A stretch of 32,486 nt of DNA from Mycolicibacterium sp. CR10. GTDB lineage: Bacteria; Actinomycetota; Actinomycetes; Mycobacteriales; Mycobacteriaceae. Position numbers and translations under genes: made by a program. The stretch spans positions 1 through 32,486 of the forward strand of contig NZ_STGE01000022.1 in assembly GCF_005222675.1 (NCBI RefSeq), written 5' to 3'. A model generated the notes under the pieces. It did not search any database. It worked only from the letters and a program-made list of their open reading frames with translations, and had not been told where the DNA came from. This document shows, piece after piece, positions 1 through 8,590 of the stretch. Positions within the stretch are counted from its first letter, which is position 1. Each line of letters begins with the position of its first letter.

Positions 1-76
1 CTACCGGCCAGGACCTGATTCCTGACGGCAACCCACGCTCACATGTGGTGAGGCCCCAGCCTCCCCATACCGTCTA

Positions 77-152
77 TTTCGCGGGCGATGAAGAGGTTTC
101 GCGGGCGATGAGGAGGTTTCGCGTGTGAGGAGATTTCGCGGGCGATGAAAGA
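77..152. repeat. Four-copy short tandem repeat, 3' of dehydrogenase gene
   Basis: Four imperfect copies of a unit beginning TTTCGCGGGCGATGA start at 77, 97, 117 and 134. The first two are 20 bases long, the third is shortened to 17 and is the most diverged, and the last ends just before the stop codon of the minus-strand dehydrogenase gene. No open reading frame with a recognisable product uses the array. Bases 1-76 show nothing I can assign. The array could be a slippage-prone intergenic repeat or part of a 3' regulatory region; its function is unknown. Confidence 0.8.
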
Positions 153-155
153 CCG

Positions 156-1142
156 TCAGGACGATAGCGAGGGCAGCGGGACCGGCGTGACCAGCTCGCG
201 CGTCGCCAGAAAGCTGTCGAGGTTGCGCAGCGTCAGCGCCTCCATCGCGGCACGCGTCTGCACCGTCCCGCTGGCCACATGCGGCAGCAGCACGACGTTG
301 TCCAGGCCGAGCAGTTCCGCGGGCACCTGTGGCTCGTCGGCGAACACATCCAGGCCCGCCCCGGCCAGCCGGCCGTTCACCAACGCTGCCACCAACGCGT
401 CCTGATCGACCACGCTGCCGCGGGCAATGTTGATCAGGTAGCCCTCGGAGCCCAACGCGTCGAGGACCTGGCGATCGACCAGCCCACGGGTACCGTCGCC
501 GCCGGCCGCGGCCACGATGAGCACGTCGACGCCCTTGGCCAGCTCTGCAGGCGACGACGCGTACGTGTACGGCGAGTCCGGCAGCCGGTGCCGGTTGTGG
601 TAGCTGATGGAGCAACCAAAGGCACTGAGCCGCAGAGCAATTGCTGTACCGATACGACCCAGGCCGATGATGCCCACGCGGGTGTTGCTCACCTGGCGGG
701 TCAGTGGGTAGTTGCCGTCGACCGGCCAGCGGCCGGCCCGCACATAGCGATCTGACGCCGAGAACTGCCGCAGTGTGTCGATCATCAGACCGACGGCGGT
801 GTCCGCCACGCAGTCGGTCAGGACGTCGGGGGTATTGCTCACCCCGACGCCCCGAGCTGCGGCGGCGTCGACGTCGGTGGTGTCGTAGCCGACGCCGAAG
901 TTGACCACGGCACCGAGGTTCGGCAGCGCCGCCATCAAGGCGGCGTCCACCCCCGTGCGGCCCGAGGTCACCACGGCGGTGACGTCCGCGCCGTGCTCGG
1001 CGAGGAACGCCTCACGGTCGGCGGCCGCCTCGGGCAGCGCCCACGCGGCGTAGTCGTCGGCCAGCGTCTGCGCCAACGACGGCTTCAACGGCCCGACCTG
1101 CAAGACGGAACGATTCTGCGGCGATCGACCTTGAGTGCTCAT
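156..1142 (-). CDS. D-2-hydroxyacid dehydrogenase (canonical triad)
   Basis: A 328-residue NAD(P)-dependent D-isomer 2-hydroxyacid dehydrogenase, the family that interconverts 2-keto acids and D-2-hydroxy acids (glyoxylate/hydroxypyruvate reductases, phosphoglycerate dehydrogenase relatives). The nucleotide-binding motif GLGRIG is at residues 160-165, and the catalytic triad is complete: Arg241 in NIARG, Glu270 in DVFADEP and His288 in LLPH. The ATG at 1142 gives a normal family length; an in-frame ATG at 1229 would add 29 residues of unlikely sequence. The gene is transcribed away from the aldarate/transport operon, and about 308 bases separate the two starts, so co-regulation is plausible. 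Inferred role: reduction of a glyoxylate-, hydroxypyruvate- or tartronate-like product of sugar-acid breakdown. Substrate cannot be fixed from sequence. Confidence 0.9.
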   Translation of the reverse strand: MSTQGRSPQNRSVLQVGPLKPSLAQTLADDYAAWALPEAAADREAFLAEHGADVTAVVTSGRTGVDAALMAALPNLGAVVNFGVGYDTTDVDAAAARGVGVSNTPDVLTDCVADTAVGLMIDTLRQFSASDRYVRAGRWPVDGNYPLTRQVSNTRVGIIGLGRIGTAIALRLSAFGCSISYHNRHRLPDSPYTYASSPAELAKGVDVLIVAAAGGDGTRGLVDRQVLDALGSEGYLINIARGSVVDQDALVAALVNGRLAGAGLDVFADEPQVPAELLGLDNVVLLPHVASGTVQTRAAMEALTLRNLDSFLATRELVTPVPLPSLSS

Positions 1143-1151
1143 AGTGGTCTC

Positions 1152-1181
1152 ACGGTACGGCGAGCTGGGAATACCCGTCCA
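1152..1181 (-). promoter_or_regulatory. Possible SigA-type promoter of the D-2-hydroxyacid dehydrogenase
   Basis: Reading the minus strand, TGGACG (-35-like) is followed after 18 bases by TACCGT (TANNNT -10), which ends nine bases before the ATG at 1142. This would give a very short or absent leader, consistent with the lack of a clear Shine-Dalgarno sequence. The -35 match is weak. Confidence 0.35.
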
Positions 1182-1356
1182 CGTCCGAATTAGCATGGAC
1201 TTATAGCGAAACCGCATAGTTGCCCGCACGCCAGCATCGTCCGGGTATCAGCTAATGCCGCTGGCGTCCGAAGCCGCAGCTCAACGGCCATTTCCCGGCC
1301 CTCCAGGCGTCACCGTCACGGCCCGGAAAAGCGGCAAAAGGCCCGTTTGGGCCGGG

Positions 1357-1386
1357 TTGACGCTCTTTCCACCGTGCTCTTACGGT
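1357..1386 (+). promoter_or_regulatory. Predicted SigA-type promoter of the transport/gudD operon
   Basis: TTGACG (five of six to TTGACA) at 1357-1362 is followed after 18 bases by TACGGT (TANNNT) at 1381-1386. The start of transcription would fall near 1393, leaving a leader of about 58 bases before the ATG at 1451, which is preceded by a GGGAGGA ribosome-binding site. Confidence 0.5.
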
Positions 1387-1401
1387 GTGGTTGCGATCAC
1401 A
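1386..1401. promoter_or_regulatory. Candidate CRP/GlxR-family binding site
   Basis: TGTGG-N6-TCACA matches the actinobacterial CRP/GlxR consensus TGTGA-N6-TCACA with one mismatch. Its centre (1393.5) coincides with the predicted transcription start, a position where bound CRP would normally repress. It fits cAMP-linked control of a carbon-source operon; binding is inferred. Confidence 0.5.
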
Positions 1402-1450
1402 GATTGCATCTACATACGTGGACGTCACTATCCCCAGCCCGGGAGGACCC

Positions 1451-3022
1451 ATGAAACCGACCACACGGCCCAAGTGTCGGAGCCTCGCCGCGCTCGCCCT
1501 CGCGGGAGTGACCATCGCCGCCAGCGGCTGCACCGTCGCCAACACTGGCAGCGGCGGCTACGACCCCGACACGCTGCGCATCGTGCTTCCCCAGGAGCCG
1601 CCCACGCTGGAGCCGTGTGAGGGCTCGCTGACGTCCACCGGCATCGTCACCCGCTCCAACATCACCGAGCCGCTGGCCGAGCGCGACTCCAACACCGGCG
1701 AGCTGCTGCCGCTGTTGGCCACTGCATGGGAGCAGACCGCCCCTAACGAGTGGACCTTCCGCCTGCGCGACGGCGTCACGTTCTCCGACGGAGCGCCGTT
1801 CACCTCCGAGGACGCCGCGTTCTCGATCGACCGGGCGGTGAACTCCGATCTGAACTGCAACGTCGACGGCTACGTCTTCGGCGACGAGAAGCTGAGCCTT
1901 CAGACGCCCGACCCCAGCACCGTGGTCGTCGGCACCACTGAGCCGGATCCGATTCTGCCGCTGCGTATCTCGTTCGTCGAGATCGTGCCCCGCACCACCA
2001 GCATGACCGAGAAGGTGCGCGAGCCGATCGGCACCGGACCCTACGCAATTCAGAACTGGGACTACGGCCAGAAGCTGACACTCGCACGCAACCCCACCTA
2101 CTGGGGAACCCCGCCGGCCTTCGGCAAGGCCGAATACCAGTGGCGCAGTGAGGGAAGCGTGCGCGCGGCGATGCTCACCAACGATGAGGTCGACATCGCG
2201 ACCGGGCTCGGGCCCGAGGACGGCGCCGGCGACCTCGGGGTGCCGTTCCAGAACAACGAGACCACCGCACTGCGCATCACCGGCACCGAGGCGCCGCTCA
2301 ACGACATGCGGGTGCGGCAGGCGATCAACTATTCGGTCAACCGCACCGGCATCGTCAAGGCGTTGTTCCGCGACCTCGGCGAGCCGGCGGCACAGTTGAT
2401 CCCCGAGGGCGTCGTCGGTTACAACTCCGAACTGGAGCTGTGGCCCCACGACCCGGACAAGGCCCGCGAACTCGTCGACGAGGCGCGTGCCGACGGTGTG
2501 CCGGTGGACAGGCAGATTCGGCTGATCGGCCGCAACGCCCAGTTCCCCGGCGTCACCGAGACGGTCGAGGTGATCCAGAGTGAGCTCGCCAACGCCGGAC
2601 TCAACGTCAAGATCGAGATGATGGACACCGCCGCACAGCTGGAGTACCAACTGCAGCCGTTCCCACCCAATGCCGGACCGTTCCTCGCGTTGATCCAGCA
2701 CGGCAATCAGGCCGGTGACGCCGCCTTCTCCGTCGATCAGTACATGCGCACTGACGGCGCCCAAAGCGCCTTCGGCACCGAAGCTTTCGACGCGCAGATC
2801 GCGGCGGCCGGCAAGCTCACCGGCGAGCAACGCCAAGCGGCCTACGCCCAGATCTTCGCCGACGAACCGCAGAAGATCCTTCAGTTCGCCTATATCGCGC
2901 ACATGCGGGGCATTCTCGGCAAGTCGGCGCGCGTCGACTACACACCCAATCCCGCGACCGGCGACGAAATGCTGCTGGCCGCGATGACCCCGACCGCATC
3001 CGACAGCACCGACCAGTCCTGA
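1451..3022 (+). CDS. ABC transporter substrate-binding lipoprotein, family 5 (Opp/Dpp type)
   Basis: A 523-residue extracytoplasmic binding protein of the peptide/nickel family (SBP_bac_5). The N-terminus is basic, then hydrophobic, and ends in a lipobox-like ASG-Cys with the modified cysteine at residue 27, so it is expected to be anchored to the outer face of the membrane. The family signature GTGPY is at residues 194-198. The ATG at 1451 was chosen because GGGAGGA lies just upstream and it leaves a proper signal peptide; the longer frame from 1385 does not. It is the first gene of an operon with two permeases and two ATPases. Members of this family import oligopeptides but also glycosides and other solutes; the co-transcribed glucarate dehydratase suggests a sugar acid or sugar-acid conjugate here, which is inference. 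Confidence 0.92.
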   Translation: MKPTTRPKCRSLAALALAGVTIAASGCTVANTGSGGYDPDTLRIVLPQEPPTLEPCEGSLTSTGIVTRSNITEPLAERDSNTGELLPLLATAWEQTAPNEWTFRLRDGVTFSDGAPFTSEDAAFSIDRAVNSDLNCNVDGYVFGDEKLSLQTPDPSTVVVGTTEPDPILPLRISFVEIVPRTTSMTEKVREPIGTGPYAIQNWDYGQKLTLARNPTYWGTPPAFGKAEYQWRSEGSVRAAMLTNDEVDIATGLGPEDGAGDLGVPFQNNETTALRITGTEAPLNDMRVRQAINYSVNRTGIVKALFRDLGEPAAQLIPEGVVGYNSELELWPHDPDKARELVDEARADGVPVDRQIRLIGRNAQFPGVTETVEVIQSELANAGLNVKIEMMDTAAQLEYQLQPFPPNAGPFLALIQHGNQAGDAAFSVDQYMRTDGAQSAFGTEAFDAQIAAAGKLTGEQRQAAYAQIFADEPQKILQFAYIAHMRGILGKSARVDYTPNPATGDEMLLAAMTPTASDSTDQS

Positions 3023-3041
3023 AAGACGGGAAGCCCAGCCC

Positions 3042-3971
3042 ATGCTCTCCTTTGTCCGGCGCCGGATGTACTCCAGCGCATTGCCATTGATCATCGTGCT
3101 CCTCGGAGTGTTCCTGCTCGCCAGGCTCACCGGCGATCCCACGAACCTCTACCTTCCTGAGTCGGCGACGCCCGACCAGCGCGCGGAGTTCGCCGCTGCC
3201 AACGGGTTCAACGACCCGTTGATCACCCAATTGTTCGACTACTTCAAGGGGATCGTTCACCTTGACTTCGGAACGTCGTTGCGCACCGGCCAATCCGCGT
3301 CCGAGATGGCACTGCGCGCCTTCCCGGCGACGCTGCAGCTGGCAGTGACCACGATGCTGCTCGCCATGGTCGGCGCCGTGATCATCGGCTGCTGGGCCGC
3401 CTACCGGCCGAACTCACTGGCCGACCGGTTCTCCAGTCTGCTGTCCATGACGGCCGCATCCATCCCGGACTTCTGGTTCGCCATCACCGGCGTGTGGCTG
3501 TTCGCAGTGCTGATGGGTTGGCTGCCCACCTCCGGCACCGATGCCGGCGCACTGTCCTGGGTCCTGCCGATCGCCACGCTGATGATCCGCCCGCTCGGCG
3601 TGCTCACCCAGGTGGTCCGCGGCGCGATGGTGTCCGCGCTCTCCGCGCCGTATGTGCGGCTGGCACGGAGCAAGGGCGCCAGCGACTTCCGGGTGGTCAC
3701 CCACCACGCGCTGCGCAACGCCGCGGCCCCTGCGCTCACCGTCGCCGGCGACCTGGCGGTCGGCCTCATCAACGGCGCGGTGGTGGTCGAGGCGATCTTC
3801 GGATGGCCCGGCATCGGCAAGCTGATGATCGACGCCATCCTGCAGCGGGACTTCGCGGTGCTGCAGGCCGCGGTCCTGCTCACCGCGGTCAGCATCTTCA
3901 TCCTCAACATCGCCATCGACGCCTGCTACGCGCTGCTGGACGCGCGCGTGCGGGAACCGGCGCGGGTTTAG
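3042..3971 (+). CDS. ABC transporter permease, DppB-like
   Basis: A 309-residue inner-membrane permease of the BPD_transp_1 family, first of the two permeases of an Opp/Dpp-type importer. A first membrane segment lies at about residues 13-29, followed by the long external loop typical of DppB, then a cluster of membrane helices. The cytoplasmic coupling (EAA-type) loop, which contacts the ATPases, is near residues 205-240 and includes RSKGAS and the typical FGWPGIG. It begins 19 bases after the binding protein gene and is followed 19 bases later by the second permease. Its sequence does not reveal the substrate. Confidence 0.92.
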   Translation: MLSFVRRRMYSSALPLIIVLLGVFLLARLTGDPTNLYLPESATPDQRAEFAAANGFNDPLITQLFDYFKGIVHLDFGTSLRTGQSASEMALRAFPATLQLAVTTMLLAMVGAVIIGCWAAYRPNSLADRFSSLLSMTAASIPDFWFAITGVWLFAVLMGWLPTSGTDAGALSWVLPIATLMIRPLGVLTQVVRGAMVSALSAPYVRLARSKGASDFRVVTHHALRNAAAPALTVAGDLAVGLINGAVVVEAIFGWPGIGKLMIDAILQRDFAVLQAAVLLTAVSIFILNIAIDACYALLDARVREPARV

Positions 3972-3990
3972 AGACCAAGGAGAAATTGCC

Positions 3991-4977
3991 ATGACTCAAA
4001 TCGATCTGGTGCCAGTCAAACCCACCACAGCGATCGTCGGCGAGGCGGACACCGTCGCCACAACCAAGCGGGGACGCTCCATCTGGTTCCGGCTGCTCCT
4101 CAACGACCGTGTCGCCGCCGCAGCCGCCTGCGTGCTGGGTCTGGTGTTCCTGACCGCGATCTTCGGTCCGATGATCATGGGTGACCTGGCCACCCGCATC
4201 GACCTGGACAACTCCAACCAGGCGCCGTTCACCCTGGCTCACGGCTGGGCCAACTTCCTGGGTACCGATCCGCTGGGACGCAGCATGCTGGCCCGCCTCA
4301 TCGTCGCGTGCCGCACCACCCTGTCGGTCGCGGTGCCTGCGGTGGTGATCTCCGCCATCGTCGGCTCGGCGATCGGCATGTGGGCCGGCTTCTACCGCGG
4401 CTGGCGCGAGACGGTCGCGATGCGGATCGCCGACGTCATCATGAGCTTCCCGTCACTGCTGCTCGCCGTCGTCGTGCTCTACGTGTTCTCCCCCAGCGCC
4501 GCGAACATCGTTCTGGTGCTGGCGATCACGCGCATCCCGGTGTACCTGCGCACCGCCCGCGCCGAGTCCGCCGAGCTGCAGAGCCGGGTGTTCGTCGACG
4601 CGGCGCGCACGTTCGGCGCCAGCGGCACCTCGATCATCGGCCGACACGTGCTGCCGATCGTGCTGCCCACGCTGCTGACGGTCGCCACGTTGGACTTCTG
4701 CTACGTGATGTTGGCGGAGAGTTCCTTGAGCTTCCTCGGTATCGGCATCCAACCGCCCGACGTCAGCTGGGGCCTGATGGTCGCTCAGGGCCGCACCTAC
4801 CTGCACACCGCCTGGTGGCTGTCCTTCTTCCCCGGCCTGGCCATCGTCATCACCACCGTCTCGGCCACCATCCTGGCCGCCTGGGCCCGCATCGCGACCG
4901 ACCCCGGTCAGCGGTGGCGGCTCACCGTCCCGCAGAAGCGCCTGTCGAAGTTCGCCAAGTCCGGAAAGGCACTCTGA
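3991..4977 (+). CDS. ABC transporter permease, DppC-like
   Basis: A 328-residue permease, partner of the DppB-like protein. It has the N-terminal cytoplasmic extension and first membrane helix characteristic of DppC, the conserved LGTDPLGRS segment near residue 90, and the coupling loop with RTFGASG near residues 204-215, followed by ESSLSFLGIG and PPDVSWG, which are family hallmarks. A strong ribosome-binding site (AAGGAGA) stands eight bases before the ATG. The stop TGA overlaps the ATG of the next gene (TGATG), a sign of translational coupling with the first ATPase. Confidence 0.92.
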   Translation: MTQIDLVPVKPTTAIVGEADTVATTKRGRSIWFRLLLNDRVAAAAACVLGLVFLTAIFGPMIMGDLATRIDLDNSNQAPFTLAHGWANFLGTDPLGRSMLARLIVACRTTLSVAVPAVVISAIVGSAIGMWAGFYRGWRETVAMRIADVIMSFPSLLLAVVVLYVFSPSAANIVLVLAITRIPVYLRTARAESAELQSRVFVDAARTFGASGTSIIGRHVLPIVLPTLLTVATLDFCYVMLAESSLSFLGIGIQPPDVSWGLMVAQGRTYLHTAWWLSFFPGLAIVITTVSATILAAWARIATDPGQRWRLTVPQKRLSKFAKSGKAL

Positions 4978-6011
4978 TGACTGCACTCGCCGATCACGAC
5001 ACCCACCTCGACGACGTCGACGCGACCCCCGTCCTGGAGGTCGACGGCCTGTCCGTCGAAGTCCGCACCATCACCGGGACACTGCGCGCGGTCAACGAGG
5101 TGTCCTTCGAGGTCCGCCGCGGCGAGACCCTGGCGCTGCTGGGCGAATCCGGCTGTGGCAAGTCGATGACCGCGACTGCGCTCGTCGGACTACTCGAGCC
5201 GGTCGCCGACATCGTCGGCGGCACTGCAAAACTCGGCAGCGACACCGGTCAAGTGGATCTGATCAAGGCCGACCGCAAGAAGCGACGCGCGATGGCGGGC
5301 ACCGAGCTGGCCATCGTGTTCCAGGACGCGCTGACCGCTCTCAACCCGCTCTACACCGTGGGAACCCAACTGGCAGAGCCATTCCGGATCCACGAGGGGA
5401 TGAGCGCCAAGGATGCCAAGCGCAAGGCCATCGACCTGATGACCCGCGTCGGCATCCCGCAGCCGGAGTCGCGGCTGAACTCCTACCCGCATCAGTTCTC
5501 CGGCGGGATGCGCCAGCGGCTACTCATAGCGATGGCCGTGGCGCTCAACCCGAGCGTCTTGATCGCCGACGAACCGACCACCGCGCTCGACGTGACGGTG
5601 CAGGCTCAGATCATGGCGCTGCTGCGCGACCTGCGCTCCGAGTTCCACATGGCCGTCGTCCTCATCACCCACGACCTGGCGCTGGTTGCCGAAGAGGCCG
5701 ACCGGGTTGCCGTCATGTACGCCGGTAACATCATCGAGACCGGCGCTGTCGCTGAGGTTTTCGGCAACCCCAAGCACCCCTACACCAAGGGCCTGCTGGG
5801 CTCGGTGCCCGTCAACGCGCGCCGCGGTGACGACCTCAAGTCCATCGGCGGCTCACCGCCGGACCTGCACTCGATCCCGAAGGGCTGTGTCTACCAGGAC
5901 CGCTGCCCGATCGCAGCGGAGGTATGCAGGACCACCCGGCCCGCCCTGGCCGACGTCGGACCGAATCGCCAAGCCGCCTGCCACTTCCCGGAAGAGGTCA
6001 CCAATGTCTGA
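4977..6011 (+). CDS. ABC transporter ATPase, DppD-like
   Basis: A 344-residue ATP-binding subunit. Walker A GESGCGKS is at residues 56-63, the Q-loop glutamine at 116, the signature FSGGM at 174-178, Walker B VLIADEP at 194-200 and the switch histidine at 232. The C-terminal oligopeptide-transporter extension with spaced cysteines (GCVYQDRCP...VC) is present; in this subfamily such cysteines can hold an iron-sulfur cluster. The start overlaps the stop of the preceding permease, which excludes the longer upstream frame. It should pair with the DppF-like ATPase downstream as a heterodimer that powers import. Confidence 0.93.
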   Translation: MTALADHDTHLDDVDATPVLEVDGLSVEVRTITGTLRAVNEVSFEVRRGETLALLGESGCGKSMTATALVGLLEPVADIVGGTAKLGSDTGQVDLIKADRKKRRAMAGTELAIVFQDALTALNPLYTVGTQLAEPFRIHEGMSAKDAKRKAIDLMTRVGIPQPESRLNSYPHQFSGGMRQRLLIAMAVALNPSVLIADEPTTALDVTVQAQIMALLRDLRSEFHMAVVLITHDLALVAEEADRVAVMYAGNIIETGAVAEVFGNPKHPYTKGLLGSVPVNARRGDDLKSIGGSPPDLHSIPKGCVYQDRCPIAAEVCRTTRPALADVGPNRQAACHFPEEVTNV

Positions 6012-7008
6012 CACATTGCTCGAGGTCCGCGACGTCCGCAAGTCGTTCCGGGTGCCCCATGCCGGCAAGAACAAGCTGTGCGCACTCGACGGCATCACGC
6101 TGGACCTGGCACGCGGTGAGACACTCGGCCTGGTCGGCGAGTCCGGCTGCGGAAAGTCCACGCTGGCAAGAACGTTGATGATGCTGGACCGCCCGGACGA
6201 GGGGACGGTGCGCTTCGACGGCGTCGACCCGTTCAGCCTGCGCGGGGCCGACCTGTTGAAGTTCCGCAGCCGCGTGCAGATGGTCTTTCAGGACCCGTAC
6301 GCGTCGCTGAACTCCCGCATGACCGCGGCCGACATCATCGCCGAGCCGTGGCGCAGCCACAAAGGGCTCGTCAAGGACCGGCAGGACCGCGACAAGCGGG
6401 TGCGCGGGCTTCTCGACCTTGTGGGCCTGGGCGCCAAGGCCGCCGGCAAGTATCCCCAGGAGTTCTCCGGTGGGCAGCGGCAGCGCATCGGCATCGCCCG
6501 CGCGCTGGCGCTGAACCCCGATGTCATCATCTGCGACGAGCCTGTCTCCGCACTCGATCTGTCGGTTCAGGCTCAGGTGCTCAACCTGCTCAACGACCTG
6601 CAGCAGCAGCTCAAGATCAGCTACATCTTCATCTCCCACGACCTGTCGGTGGTCCGACACGTCGCCGACCGGGTCGCGGTGATGTACCTCGGCAAGATCA
6701 TCGAAAGCGGCGTCACGGAGGCGGTTTTCGAGCGGCCCAACCATCCCTACACCGCCGCGCTGATGTCGGCCGCGCCGACACTGGACAGCGAGCAGCGCAA
6801 GCAGCGCATCCTGCTCAAGGGTGAGGTTCCCAGTCCGATCAACCCACCGTCGGGATGCCGCTTCCGCACCCGATGCTGGAAGGCCACCGACGTATGCGCG
6901 ACGACGACGCCCACCGCCGCCGTGGATCCCGAGTCTCCCGGACATTCCGCGCTGTGCCACCACCCGATGCTCGTGGAGGGGAGTGGCCTTGAAACCGTGC
7001 CGGCGTGA
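6004..7008 (+). CDS. ABC transporter ATPase, DppF-like
   Basis: A 334-residue ATP-binding subunit and second half of the ATPase pair. Walker A GESGCGKST is at 45-53, Q-loop glutamine at 96, signature FSGGQ at 154-158, Walker B VIICDEP at 174-180 and switch histidine at 212. The C-terminal extension with CRFRTRCW and later cysteines is typical of this subfamily. The ATG at 6004 overlaps the end of the previous gene by eight bases; using it removes a spurious upstream extension. All motifs needed for ATP hydrolysis are intact, so the five-gene importer appears complete and functional. Confidence 0.93.
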   Translation: MSDTLLEVRDVRKSFRVPHAGKNKLCALDGITLDLARGETLGLVGESGCGKSTLARTLMMLDRPDEGTVRFDGVDPFSLRGADLLKFRSRVQMVFQDPYASLNSRMTAADIIAEPWRSHKGLVKDRQDRDKRVRGLLDLVGLGAKAAGKYPQEFSGGQRQRIGIARALALNPDVIICDEPVSALDLSVQAQVLNLLNDLQQQLKISYIFISHDLSVVRHVADRVAVMYLGKIIESGVTEAVFERPNHPYTAALMSAAPTLDSEQRKQRILLKGEVPSPINPPSGCRFRTRCWKATDVCATTTPTAAVDPESPGHSALCHHPMLVEGSGLETVPA

Positions 7009-7037
7009 CGGCCAGCGAGTAGCGGAGCGGAGCGCGC

Positions 7038-7760
7038 ATGAGCATAGCCGGGTATTGCGTTCTGGCCCTAGCGATCCTGTTCGCGTCGGCGTTGCAGTCC
7101 TCGATCGGATTCGGCATCGGGATGTTCGCGGCGCCCATCGTCGCGTTGATCGAGCCGGAGCTGCTGCCCGGCACGCTGATCATGGTGGCCACCCTGGTCA
7201 CGTTGATCGTGGTGGCGCGCGAGCGCGAGGCTATCGACCTGCGGGGCACGGGATGGGCGCTCGTCGGCCGGGTTCCCGGGACGATCGCGGGCGCGTTGTT
7301 GCTTGCCGCACTTCCCCATCGCGCGCTGTCCCTGCTGCTGGCCGGCGTCGTTCTGGGCGGCGTGGTGTTGACGAGCAGTGGCTGGACGCCCGCGCCGCGG
7401 CGACGCAACGTCGTCACGGCGGGCGCGGCCTCCGGACTGCTGGGCACAGCGACGGCGATCGGCGGCCCGCCGATGGCGCTGGTGTGGCAGGGCAGCAGCG
7501 GTGCACAGCTGCGCGGCACGATGAGCGGCTTCTTCCTGATCGGCTCGCTGATGTCGCTGGTCGTCCTCGGCTTGACCGGTGCGATCCATCAGCGCACCTG
7601 GTGGGGGTTCGCGGTGCTGGCCCCCGCCGCCATCGCCGGCTACCTGCTCTCCAACGTGCTGAACAAGCATCTGAATCCGAAACGGTTGCGGTGGTTGGCG
7701 ATCGGGGTCTCCGCAGCGGGTGCAATCCTGCTGATCGGCCGGGAACTCCTGGCGATCTGA
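7038..7760 (+). CDS. TauE/SafE-family membrane permease
   Basis: A 240-residue, almost entirely hydrophobic protein with about seven to eight membrane segments. The short glycine-rich motifs typical of TauE/SafE permeases occur in each half: IGFGIG near residue 23 and AIGGPP near residue 140. This family was first linked to sulfite, sulfoacetate and other organic anion export. The gene lies in the operon, 29 bases after the DppF-like gene and ten bases before iclR. I infer that it moves an organic anion connected with the pathway, either a second uptake route or an overflow exporter; nothing in the sequence proves a sulfur compound. Confidence 0.85.
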   Translation: MSIAGYCVLALAILFASALQSSIGFGIGMFAAPIVALIEPELLPGTLIMVATLVTLIVVAREREAIDLRGTGWALVGRVPGTIAGALLLAALPHRALSLLLAGVVLGGVVLTSSGWTPAPRRRNVVTAGAASGLLGTATAIGGPPMALVWQGSSGAQLRGTMSGFFLIGSLMSLVVLGLTGAIHQRTWWGFAVLAPAAIAGYLLSNVLNKHLNPKRLRWLAIGVSAAGAILLIGRELLAI

Positions 7761-7770
7761 GGAACCACGC

Positions 7771-8568
7771 ATGACAGAGGACCTTCCCGTCCGCAAGGTC
7801 AAGTCGGCCGTGCGCACCGTCGAGCTGCTCGAGTACCTGGCCGCCCGGCACGACGATCCGGCGCGGCTGCGCGAGATCAGCGACGCGCTCGGCATGCCCC
7901 GCAGCAGCGCACACGCGCTGCTGCGCACGCTCGTCAGCCAGGGATGGGTGCGGTCGGACACCTCCGGCACCCTGTACGGCATCGGGATCCGCGCCCTGCT
8001 CGTCGGCACCAGCTACCTCGACAGCGACCCCTATCTCCCGCTGATCACGCCGTTCCTCGACGACCTGCGCGCTGACCTCGACGAGACGTTCCACCTCGGC
8101 AGGCTCGATGGCACCGACATCGTCTACCTGGCCACCCGCGAATCCAAGCAATACCTGCGCGCGTCCAACCGCGTCGGGCGCCGGCTGCCCGCGTACGCCA
8201 CCTCGCTGGGCAAGGTGTTGCTTGCTGAACGGTTCGGCACCGAGCGCGACGAACATGTGCCTGCGGCGTTGAAGCCGTTGACTCCCAAGACGATCACCGA
8301 CCGCGCAGCGCTGGACCTGGCGCTCGACGATGTGCGCGTGCGCGGCTACGCGACCGACGACGAGGAGAACACCCTCGGGCTGCGGTGCTTCGCGGTAGCG
8401 CTGCGCTACTGCAGACCGGCGCAGGACGCGATCAGCGCGTCGGTGCCGGTGGACCGATTGACGCCAGAGCGGGAACGCGACATCGTCGACGCGCTACGCA
8501 TCATGGGAGACAAGGTGTCCCGTGTGGTCCGCCCGCTGGCCAACGGCGACAAATGGTTCGCATCGTGA
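7771..8568 (+). CDS. IclR-family transcriptional regulator
   Basis: A 265-residue regulator with an N-terminal winged helix-turn-helix at about residues 10-72 (recognition helix around [14 protein letters not shown]) and a C-terminal effector-binding domain that contains the family segment [17 protein letters not shown] at about 136-152. IclR proteins commonly control catabolism of aromatic, sugar and dicarboxylic acids and respond to a pathway metabolite. Its position between transporter genes and gudD makes it the likely local regulator of the operon and perhaps of the divergent dehydrogenase gene. Candidate operator half-sites are in 1177-1200 and 1417-1424, but assigning them to this protein is speculation. 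Confidence 0.9.
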   Translation: MTEDLPVRKVKSAVRTVELLEYLAARHDDPARLREISDALGMPRSSAHALLRTLVSQGWVRSDTSGTLYGIGIRALLVGTSYLDSDPYLPLITPFLDDLRADLDETFHLGRLDGTDIVYLATRESKQYLRASNRVGRRLPAYATSLGKVLLAERFGTERDEHVPAALKPLTPKTITDRAALDLALDDVRVRGYATDDEENTLGLRCFAVALRYCRPAQDAISASVPVDRLTPERERDIVDALRIMGDKVSRVVRPLANGDKWFAS

Positions 8569-8590
8569 TTTCCCACAACCGGAGGACACC

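Larger units (their letters stand above)
1143..1450. other. Divergent intergenic region, sugar-acid locus
   Basis: This 308-base region holds no gene. It contains the possible minus-strand promoter near 1152-1181 and the plus-strand promoter at 1357-1386. An imperfect inverted repeat of the form GTCCA-N14-TGGAC lies at 1177-1200. The octamer GTCCACGT in it recurs in inverted orientation as ACGTGGAC near 1417-1424, so a dimeric regulator (for instance the operon's IclR protein) might bind here. That last point is inference. Confidence 0.5.

Noticed and set aside
77..152. CRISPR array
   Set aside because: Units are contiguous without spacers and no cas genes are present.
1236..1250. SigF-type -10 (GGGTAT) upstream of the transporter operon
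   Set aside because: No GTTT-type -35 element stands at the required distance, and it is more than 200 bases from the first gene.
1397..3142. Long minus-strand open frame (581 codons) opposite the binding-protein gene
   Set aside because: It is the antisense shadow of a clearly recognisable family 5 binding protein; its composition is Arg/Gly/His-rich with no domain.
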